From positions 1-6,421 of the forward strand of contig JBFFED010000060.1 of NCBI GenBank assembly GCA_041559015.1: 6,421 nucleotides of DNA. The letters are read 5' to 3'. Shown here piece after piece: positions 1 through 4,800 of the stretch. Source of the DNA: COMBO-56-21 sp041559015 (lineage in GTDB: Archaea > Thermoplasmatota > Thermoplasmata > UBA10834). Position numbers and translations under genes: made by a program. The first letter of the stretch is position 1; each line of letters opens with the position of its first letter. The notes under the pieces were generated by a model. It ran no database searches. It saw only the letters and a program-made list of their open reading frames with translations, and was not told the origin of the DNA.

Positions 1-23
1 ATTTCCTTCCGCATCCTGACCTC

Positions 24-528
24 TCAGAAGCCTTGGCCCAAGCCCCTCGTCCACGGGTTCTCTTCCTCGTGAGTGATACGATAGCCCTGGGCCTCCCACC
101 AGGGCAGGGACTTCCAACGGAATACCTTGAGGGTTGCGGATTGTGCCAAGGGTGACTGCATGCATCCCTCTTGAGCGAGCCTGTTCCTCAACGAACTCGA
201 CCATGCGAATCCCAATCCCCTGACCCTGGTGGTCGCGCACCACGTCGATGTCGACTAGCTCCAATTCCGTGCTCCGTTCCTCAACGGCCACGACCCCAAC
301 GACATGCCCGCCCGGTTAAGCCACGAGAGTCTCCTCGTGCCTCACACGATTGGGGTCGATCCAGACGGCTGAGAGTTTCTCGATATCTCGGAAGGGTGAA
401 TCATTGTCAACACCTCCATGATCCGTGATCTCTTCTTCGTTGACGGAGTCCATTGCGACCTTCACAATCGCCGGGATATCGGTTCGAGCTGCCGCACGAA
501 CAACGACTTCGGTTGCGCTGCCAGACAT
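24..528 (-). pseudogene. GNAT-family N-acetyltransferase, disrupted by a stop and a frameshift
   Basis: Read on the minus strand from the ATG at 528-526, the first 70 codons (MSGSATEVVVRAAARTDIPA..., ending HEETLVA) look like a GNAT N-terminus. A TAA stop follows at 318-316. The same frame then continues with GGHVVGVVAVEE, the acetyl-CoA-binding loop QGQGIG (about 211-228) and MHAVTLGTIRNPQG. Near 114-120 the reading must shift by one base (an extra T on the minus strand, about 117) to reach WKSLPWWEAQGYRITHEEE, which matches the family's usual C-terminal 'Y-x(3)-G-[FY]-R' element, and a TGA at 26-24. The repaired protein would be about 167 residues, normal for a GNAT. GNAT proteins move an acetyl group from acetyl-CoA to an amine; the substrate here cannot be told. 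The stop lies in the turn between two core strands, so neither fragment alone should fold as an active enzyme. It could be a true pseudogene or carry assembly errors. No good Shine-Dalgarno precedes the start. Confidence 0.8.
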
Positions 529-618
529 CAGAGAGAAATGTCGAGGATGGCCCATAACCATTGCCCTTGGCCGCAAAACAGAAATCCACCCACGGGTTGT
601 CGGTCTTGGAGTGCTACG

Positions 619-1779
619 ATGAAAGTGGTGCAGCTCGGATGTGGGATATGTGGCCTTGTGTGCGCGGAGCACCTTTCTCGGAACCCGAAGGTAGATCGAC
701 TGACGCTCGCTGACGCCCAGATAGCCGCAGCAATGAATCTTGCGAGCCGCCTGAAGAATGGCCGTGTCTCCGTCGTCAAGGCAGACGGCACTGATTCTGT
801 CGTGCTAGAATCGCTCCTCAGTGATTGCGACATCGTCGTGGCCACCATGCCCTGGCGCCTGAACCGCATGGTCATGCAGATTGCCGCCAAGGTGGGAACC
901 AACTACGTGGACTTCGGGATGCCCTTCGATAGCACTGGCCCTGAATTCGACGAGCATTCCAGGCTGTGCAGAAAGGCAGGCATAGCCGCACTGGTGGGAA
1001 TGGGTGAGGAACCGGGCATGTCGGATGTCTTCGCGATGCACGCCGCGAGCAAGCTGGACAGATCAGACGAGGCTCACATATTCGATGGAGACACCGCATC
1101 CGTTGAGGGGCTCGAGTTCTTCTCTACATGGTCCCCAGTGGATCTCCTGGACGAGACGAGTGTGCCCGCGGCAGTCTTCAGGGACGGGAAGATAGAATTC
1201 ATACCGCCCCTGAGCGTGCGACAGATCTACGACTTCCCCGAACCAGTCGGTCCACTTCCCGTCTACAAGACGAATCACGATGAGACCTACTTCATGCCCC
1301 TGGGCATCAAGACACTCAGACATGCATCGTTCAATATCGGGATTGACGACAGATTCGCTGAGGCCGCGAAGACTTTCGGACGATGGGGCCTGCTGAGCAA
1401 GGAGCCTGTGAACGTCAGGGGTGTCGAGGTGAGGCCCATAGACGTGGTGACCGCGATGCTGCCGAAACCAGTCAGCTTCGCGGCCAAAGTCAAGGGAGAC
1501 ACCTGCTTCGTCGTGGAGGTGACTGGAGAGAAGAGCGGACACAAGAAGAAGGTCAAGATGTGGACTATCATGTCCCACGCCAGAGCCCATGAGCTTTTCA
1601 GAACGAATGCGGGAGCGTTCTACGTCGGCACCGGAGGAGCCGTGGCGACTGAGATGCTCATAGACGGGGAGGTGAAGGAGAAGGGAATCGTGATCCCTGA
1701 GCAGCTGCCCGTCGACAGCTTCCTCAGGCGCCTGAAGGAGAAGGGGGTCGAGGTCCATGAGCAGGTTCTGGACCTGTGA
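619..1779 (+). CDS. Saccharopine dehydrogenase-like NAD(P)-dependent oxidoreductase (paralogue 1)
   Basis: 386 residues. The N-terminus is a Rossmann fold: strand VVQLGCGICG with the dinucleotide loop G7-C-G-I-C-G12, then an acidic residue (D32) at the end of the second strand, followed by VVKADG (52-57). The family's G-x-x-PG-x-S/N-x-x-A signature appears as MGEEPGMSDVFA (128-139). The remainder fits the saccharopine dehydrogenase C-terminal region, including FPEPVGPLPVY (206-216), AMLPKPV (279-285) and MWTIMSHARAH (314-324). Relatives reversibly oxidise or form secondary amines, as in lysine metabolism or carboxy(nor)spermidine synthesis; the substrate here is not identifiable. The frame is open upstream to 418, but the ATG at 619 is chosen because the Rossmann strand begins there and GGAG (608-611) sits 7 bases before it; the longer version would run through the acetyltransferase. 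It is paralogous along its whole length to the minus-strand gene at 2164-3360. A TTTT tract at 1803-1806 follows the stop. Confidence 0.9.
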   Translation: MKVVQLGCGICGLVCAEHLSRNPKVDRLTLADAQIAAAMNLASRLKNGRVSVVKADGTDSVVLESLLSDCDIVVATMPWRLNRMVMQIAAKVGTNYVDFGMPFDSTGPEFDEHSRLCRKAGIAALVGMGEEPGMSDVFAMHAASKLDRSDEAHIFDGDTASVEGLEFFSTWSPVDLLDETSVPAAVFRDGKIEFIPPLSVRQIYDFPEPVGPLPVYKTNHDETYFMPLGIKTLRHASFNIGIDDRFAEAAKTFGRWGLLSKEPVNVRGVEVRPIDVVTAMLPKPVSFAAKVKGDTCFVVEVTGEKSGHKKKVKMWTIMSHARAHELFRTNAGAFYVGTGGAVATEMLIDGEVKEKGIVIPEQLPVDSFLRRLKEKGVEVHEQVLDL

Positions 1780-1801
1780 GAATTCGCGGAGTGGACCGGG
1801 C

Positions 1802-1807
1802 TGTTTT
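1802..1807 (+). terminator. Possible oligo-T terminator after paralogue 1
   Basis: A short T run (TGTTTTC) lies about 23 bases after the stop at 1779 and just before the TATA box of the next gene. Archaeal RNA polymerase can terminate on oligo-T tracts without a hairpin. Four T's is a minimal signal, so this is weak. Confidence 0.3.
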
Positions 1808-1817
1808 CGGGCAATCT

Positions 1818-1825
1818 GATATATT
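1818..1825 (+). promoter_or_regulatory. TATA box for the zinc-ribbon gene
   Basis: GATATATT stands out in GC-rich surroundings. A start site about 25 bases downstream would fall near 1845, leaving roughly 27 bases of leader that contains the GGAGG at 1859-1863. It indicates that the small gene has its own promoter and is not simply cotranscribed with the dehydrogenase. Confidence 0.6.
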
Positions 1826-1872
1826 CCATGTGCCCCTAGTTGTTCATCGAGAATACCCGGAGGCGAGAACTG

Positions 1873-2127
1873 ATGCTCAGCCACTGCCCTGGTTCTAGGT
1901 TGTTCGCGGAGCCGATACCTGAGCCCATCATATGCCCGCACTGCCGTCAAGAAGTCGAGATATTCACCACGGAACAGTCGATGACATGCTACTTCTGCGG
2001 AGGGCTCGTCACCAGGGAGAAGAGGCCAAGCTGCTTCGACTGGTGTAAGTACGCGAATGAGTGCGCCGAGGAGCTGAGGCGGAAGAGAGGCGTTCCTCGC
2101 GACGCGCCCGGGGAGTCCCGGGCTTGA
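1873..2127 (+). CDS. Small cysteine-rich zinc-ribbon-like protein
   Basis: 84 residues with eight cysteines. CPHC (21-24) and CYFC (39-42) form a C-x2-C...C-x2-C zinc ribbon. A second cluster follows, RPSCFDWCKYANEC, with C54-x3-C58-x5-C64, and then a basic tail. I recall similar 'PSC-x-x-WC-x-x-A-x-x-C' modules as small standalone proteins or tails of HD-type proteins in archaea; this is from memory. Metal binding is likely, but partner and function are unknown. The ATG at 1873 is preferred over an in-frame TTG at 1840 because GGAGG (1859-1863) lies 9 bases upstream. It sits 93 bases after paralogue 1 and faces paralogue 2, with 36 bases between their stops. No signal peptide or membrane segment is seen. 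It could be a redox or nucleic-acid-binding accessory, but nothing in the sequence decides this. Confidence 0.8.
   Translation: MLSHCPGSRLFAEPIPEPIICPHCRQEVEIFTTEQSMTCYFCGGLVTREKRPSCFDWCKYANECAEELRRKRGVPRDAPGESRA
2106..2123. other. GC-rich perfect hairpin at the end of the zinc-ribbon gene
   Basis: GCCCGGG (2106-2112), loop GAGT, CCCGGGC (2117-2123): a perfect 7-bp stem with a 4-base loop ending one base before the TGA. A weaker one follows: GAGGT (2130-2134), loop, ACCTC (2140-2144). They lie between convergent genes and could protect or fold transcript ends on either strand. There is no T run after them, so they are not a classical intrinsic terminator. Confidence 0.5.
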
Positions 2128-2163
2128 GAGAGGTTCGCGACCTCGGTGTCCCTGAGCCGGACT

Positions 2164-3360
2164 CTAACCCTCGACCCGCTTAATGATCTCCTCGTGGACC
2201 GGGATGTGCTTCTCCGGGAGATATGAGCAGAACTTCACCGGATCGACAGCCTCGGGCGACTTCACGCCGGATATGCTGATCTCCTCTCTCGCGTACATCT
2301 CGATGGCAACCGCGACAGGCATCGCGGTCTGATAGGCCGTCGCGTGCATGCCGGAGAGCTGATAGGCCTCCTCGTGAGACATGTAGGTCCAGGTCCTGAC
2401 TACCGTCTCCTCGTTGTCCATCTTCCCGGAGACCTCGGTGAGGACGCAACAAGTGCCCTTCAGCTTCCCCGCGAGGTCTTCTGGCTTCGGCATCGTGGCA
2501 ATGACGACCTCTATCGGGGCGATGTCCATGTCCCTTATCTTCACGTTCTTGAACGAGAGCAGCCCCAGTTTCTTGAGGAACTGCACGTACTCCACGAAGG
2601 TCTCATCCAGCGTGATCATGAAATCGCATCTCTTGATCCTCTTCCCGATGAACCGTGGCACCATCTCGCTCTCCTCGTGGTCGGTCATGTATACCTTCAT
2701 CGGACCTATAGGGTCCGGGAAGGAGTAGACCTCTGTCGTGCTCAGCGGGGGGACGCGCTTCCACCTTCCGTTCTCGTAGTAGAGCGGATTCCGGATGCAC
2801 TCCTCGATCATCGCGTCCGGCGAGAAATAGGTGACGAACTCGTAGCCTTCCAGCTTGCTGTTGTCCGCATCCCTGACCTTAACATAGTCGACGCTCTCCA
2901 TCCTATCAGCAGCGCGTTTCGCGAACAGATTGGACGCTCCGGGGTCGATGCCCATGGAGCACAGGGCGAACAGCCCGGCATCCTTGAAGTCCTTGTCCAT
3001 CTTCTCCTGGTCCTCGAACATCGGGTGGCCGAACTCCTGGTCCCCCGTGGCCATGTCTGTGTAGTTAGCCCCACCCTTGAGGCTGCCCTCCATTATCTTC
3101 AGGTTGAGGGCGGGTATAGTCCCGTTCACGAGAATATCGACCTTCTCCGCGACCTTGGCGACCTCGTCCGGCTTCGAGCCGTCCGCTTTCACGACCTCAA
3201 TCTTGTCGCTCTTGGCCCGCTTCTTCACGAGCTCAGGCCCTTTTAGCTTGACGTCCGCCAGGACCAACCGCGAGACTAGCTTGCTGTTCGCGAGATCCAT
3301 AGCTATGCATTGCCCGACTCCTCCGCACCCTATTATGCCGACTTCGACCTCTCTTGCCAT
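2164..3360 (-). CDS. Saccharopine dehydrogenase-like NAD(P)-dependent oxidoreductase (paralogue 2)
   Basis: 398 residues. It has a Rossmann strand VEVGIIGCGGVGQ with loop G11-C-G-G-V-G16, LVLADVK (32-38) with the acidic D36, and VVKADGSK (56-63). The family signature appears as MGIDPGASNLFA (136-147). Further blocks match paralogue 1: YSFPDPIGPMKVYMTDHEE, IATMPKPEDLAGKLKG and RTWTYMSHEEAY. The fold predicts a cytosolic NAD(P)-linked enzyme acting on an amine or amino acid; saccharopine, carboxynorspermidine and related substrates are all possible and cannot be separated here. The ATG at 3360-3358 is chosen because the Rossmann strand begins just after it. The frame stays open upstream to 3447, but that stretch is the hairpin leader and the promoter. 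No strong Shine-Dalgarno is seen. Its dinucleotide loop (GCGGVG) is nearer the consensus than that of paralogue 1 (GCGICG), so this may be the more ancestral copy. Confidence 0.9.
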   Translation of the reverse strand: MAREVEVGIIGCGGVGQCIAMDLANSKLVSRLVLADVKLKGPELVKKRAKSDKIEVVKADGSKPDEVAKVAEKVDILVNGTIPALNLKIMEGSLKGGANYTDMATGDQEFGHPMFEDQEKMDKDFKDAGLFALCSMGIDPGASNLFAKRAADRMESVDYVKVRDADNSKLEGYEFVTYFSPDAMIEECIRNPLYYENGRWKRVPPLSTTEVYSFPDPIGPMKVYMTDHEESEMVPRFIGKRIKRCDFMITLDETFVEYVQFLKKLGLLSFKNVKIRDMDIAPIEVVIATMPKPEDLAGKLKGTCCVLTEVSGKMDNEETVVRTWTYMSHEEAYQLSGMHATAYQTAMPVAVAIEMYAREEISISGVKSPEAVDPVKFCSYLPEKHIPVHEEIIKRVEG

Positions 3361-3376
3361 GGTTCCACATTTCTTT

Positions 3377-3410
3377 GGCGGGGACACCCGCCGACCTGGG
3401 TTATCCCAGG
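3377..3410 (-). promoter_or_regulatory. Tandem hairpins in the probable 5' leader of paralogue 2
   Basis: Two perfect inverted repeats lie 2 bases apart: GGCGGG (3377-3382)-GACA-CCCGCC (3387-3392), and CCTGGG (3395-3400)-TTAT-CCCAGG (3405-3410). Each is a 6-bp stem with a 4-base loop. They end 17 bases before the start codon and begin about where transcription from the TATA box near 3438 should start. They could shape translation or stability of the mRNA, or be DNA palindromes bound by a regulator at the start site. A third copy, CCTGGG at 3423-3428, could pair with 3405-3410 instead, but may lie upstream of the transcription start. Confidence 0.5.
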
Positions 3411-3433
3411 CGGCAGGGTATTCCTGGGGGGCT

Positions 3434-3442
3434 CTATATAAT
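3434..3442 (-). promoter_or_regulatory. TATA box for paralogue 2
   Basis: The plus strand reads CTATATAAT, which on the minus strand is ATTATATAG, a good archaeal TATA box. A start about 25 bases downstream would be near 3412, giving a leader of roughly 50 bases that holds the two hairpins. Confidence 0.6.
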
Positions 3443-3499
3443 CTCAACGGAGGTTCTCAACCAGCCGACCCCGGCCCCTACAACACCGTTGGCTCGACG

Positions 3500-3529
3500 A
3501 TAATTATGTAGATATACACAATAAAATCC
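3500..3529. promoter_or_regulatory. AT-rich island in the divergent intergenic region
   Basis: The 261 bases between the starts at 3360 and 3622 hold no convincing gene. A 30-base AT-rich stretch with TAATTATGTA, GATATACA and ATAAAAT stands out from GC-rich flanks. It could supply a TATA box rightward for the membrane-protein gene (GATATACA at 3511-3518) or leftward (TGTATATC on the minus strand). Further right are the GC palindrome GGCGGCCGCC (3544-3553), two CCACATG copies (3552-3558 and 3568-3574) and a weak TATA-like ACATTTAG near 3589. Which element is used cannot be decided from sequence. Confidence 0.4.
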
Positions 3530-3621
3530 ATTGACGCTCCCAAGGCGGCCGCCACATGAGGATCTGCCCACATGCGACCGCCTGACAACACATTTAGACC
3601 AGGTGAGGCATCTAGAGCGTC

Positions 3622-4086
3622 GTGGGTCACGGGATGACATATCCGCCTGCGGTCAGCGATCCTTCCGATAGCGTCTCCGCCCCTGAACAGGTGAAGGGGC
3701 TTGCGAAACCCCTGTGGTTCGCGGCAGGGACAGTATTCCTCGGCATCGGCATCGTTGGCATCGCACTCCCCATCCTCCCGACGACACCGTTCCTGCTACT
3801 CGCAACCGCGTGCTATCTGAGGAGTTCGAAGCGGATGTACGACTGGATGATGGCGAACAGGGTCTTCGGGAGACATCTCAGGGACTATCACGAGGGGAGA
3901 GGGATGTCCTGGAAGGTCAAGGTGGGAGTAATTGCCTTCCTCTGGATGGTGATTTCGATCACAGTGATGTTCTTCACGGACGAGCTGTGGCTGAGGGCGC
4001 TTCTGATGGTCATAGCTGTGGCGGTCACTGCACATGTGGCTACAATCAGACCCAAGCAGAGAGACTGCCGATACGAGAAGGCCTAG
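3622..4086 (+). CDS. DUF454/YbaN-like small integral membrane protein
   Basis: 154 residues from the GTG at 3622, or 150 from the ATG at 3634. A polar N-terminus of about 30 residues is followed by hydrophobic segments at about 32-50 and 53-67, then 102-117 and 124-142. The family hallmark is seen as GIALPILPTTPFLLLATACYLRSSKRMYDW (46-75), followed by NRVFGRHLRDYHEGRGMSWKVKV. This matches the DUF454 (YbaN) family of inner-membrane proteins of unknown function. A stop codon lies three codons before the GTG, so no longer start is possible. AGGTGA at 3601-3606 could be a distant Shine-Dalgarno for the GTG, but the choice between GTG and ATG is open. It converges with the methyltransferase gene and shares the CTAG at 4083-4086 with it as stop codons. 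Confidence 0.85.
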   Translation: MGHGMTYPPAVSDPSDSVSAPEQVKGLAKPLWFAAGTVFLGIGIVGIALPILPTTPFLLLATACYLRSSKRMYDWMMANRVFGRHLRDYHEGRGMSWKVKVGVIAFLWMVISITVMFFTDELWLRALLMVIAVAVTAHVATIRPKQRDCRYEKA

Positions 4087-4718
4087 ACCGACTTCTCCAT
4101 GAGCACGCGGAGCAGATCCCTCTTGCCTGCCCTTGGCCCGAAAGAGACCCTCTTCAGGACGCTGATCTCTGCAAGCAGCCTCAGGCCGCCGAACAGCGAT
4201 GGTATCTCGCCCTCCTGGAAGTAGTGCGTGAGTATCCCGTTCCCCCGGATGAACGAGCTGTCCTCGACCCTCTCGCCCTCGCCGAACCTGAGGTCGGCCC
4301 TCCCGAAGCCCTCCACGAATATGTGGCCTCCAGGAGCCAACACCCTTGCGAGCTCGCCGCAAGCGTTCACGCGGTCTTTCTCCGTCAGGTGGGAGAGGGT
4401 GTGCACGCAGGAGATGGCATAGAACTTTTCTGATTCAAACGGAAGATTGAGTATGTTGCATTCGACAAGATTCACTTTGCTCTCAGAGTCGCGCTGGCTT
4501 CTGAGCGAGAGCAACGCCTCGCGGGAGAAGTCGCACCCCACCACCTCGGCCCTCCTCGCGAGGGCGACCGTGGTCTTGCCGTCACCGCACCCGGCGTCCA
4601 GCACGAGCCTGTCCGGTCTCAGATGCGGCTCGAGCATGGCTATCTCCCCGCTGCCTCCGAACTGGAGCCCGTGTTTGGAGTACAGCCGCTGCCAGGCGTC
4701 TCTGGCCTTCGATGTCAA
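4083..4718 (-). CDS. Class I SAM-dependent methyltransferase
   Basis: 211 residues. SAM-binding motif I is VLDAGCGDGKT (39-49), followed by the acidic D63 in VVGCDFS at the end of strand 2, VECNILNLPF (85-94) as the motif II region, and LARVLAPGGHIFVEGF (123-138) as the motif III region. This is the usual fold of small-molecule or RNA-directed methyltransferases of the Methyltransf_11/25 type. The substrate is not identifiable. The C-terminal segment (HYFQEGEIPSLFGGLRLLAEI...) is the variable, substrate-facing part. The start is a TTG at 4718; the nearest ATG is 27 codons later and would lose the N-terminal helix (DAWQRLYSKHG). No Shine-Dalgarno precedes the TTG, but a TATA-like box lies about 30 bases upstream, so the mRNA may be leaderless. 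It diverges from the helicase gene, with 82 bases between start codons. Confidence 0.88.
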   Translation of the reverse strand: MTSKARDAWQRLYSKHGLQFGGSGEIAMLEPHLRPDRLVLDAGCGDGKTTVALARRAEVVGCDFSREALLSLRSQRDSESKVNLVECNILNLPFESEKFYAISCVHTLSHLTEKDRVNACGELARVLAPGGHIFVEGFGRADLRFGEGERVEDSSFIRGNGILTHYFQEGEIPSLFGGLRLLAEISVLKRVSFGPRAGKRDLLRVLMEKSV

Positions 4719-4743
4719 TGCAGCGGAGGTAATCGCTACATGG

Positions 4744-4754
4744 GTTAAAATAGT
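4744..4754. promoter_or_regulatory. AT-rich box between divergent methyltransferase and helicase genes
   Basis: GTTAAAATAGT is the only AT-rich element in the 82-base gap. On the minus strand it reads ACTATTTTAAC, centred about 30 bases before the TTG at 4718, the spacing expected for a leaderless transcript. On the plus strand it could start transcription near 4775, giving the helicase a leader of about 25 bases. One box or two overlapping boxes may serve both genes. Confidence 0.5.
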
Positions 4755-4785
4755 ACATGGGGGCTAACTCGGGCGAACGAGTGAA

Positions 4786-4791
4786 AGGAAG
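4786..4791 (+). promoter_or_regulatory. Shine-Dalgarno of the helicase gene
   Basis: AGGAAG lies 9 bases before the ATG at 4801. It supports that start, which also places the Q motif at the usual distance from the N-terminus. Confidence 0.5.
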
Positions 4792-4800
4792 CTTGGAAAG

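Noticed and set aside
316..318. Stop-codon recoding in the acetyltransferase
   Set aside because: The codon is TAA, not the TAG used for pyrrolysine or the TGA used for selenocysteine, and the gene also carries a frameshift, so decay or sequence error is simpler.
418..618. N-terminal extension of the first dehydrogenase (67 extra codons)
   Set aside because: The extra residues are cysteine- and histidine-rich and low in family resemblance, they run antisense through the acetyltransferase N-terminus, and the Rossmann fold begins exactly at the ATG at 619 with a GGAG before it.
1063..1950. Long minus-strand open frame (295 codons)
   Set aside because: It mirrors the first dehydrogenase in the opposite strand, has no recognisable domain, and is an expected by-product of GC-rich codon use.
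2344..3246. Long plus-strand open frame (300 codons)
   Set aside because: It lies wholly antisense to the second dehydrogenase and its translation is rich in H, R, L, V and D with no motif, as expected for a shadow frame.
3377..3410. CRISPR or tandem repeat array
   Set aside because: The two hairpins differ in sequence and there are no repeated units with spacers.
3434..3640. Possible 68-residue minus-strand gene in the divergent gap
   Set aside because: It overlaps the TATA box of the second dehydrogenase and the start of the membrane-protein gene, and shows no domain or ribosome-binding site.
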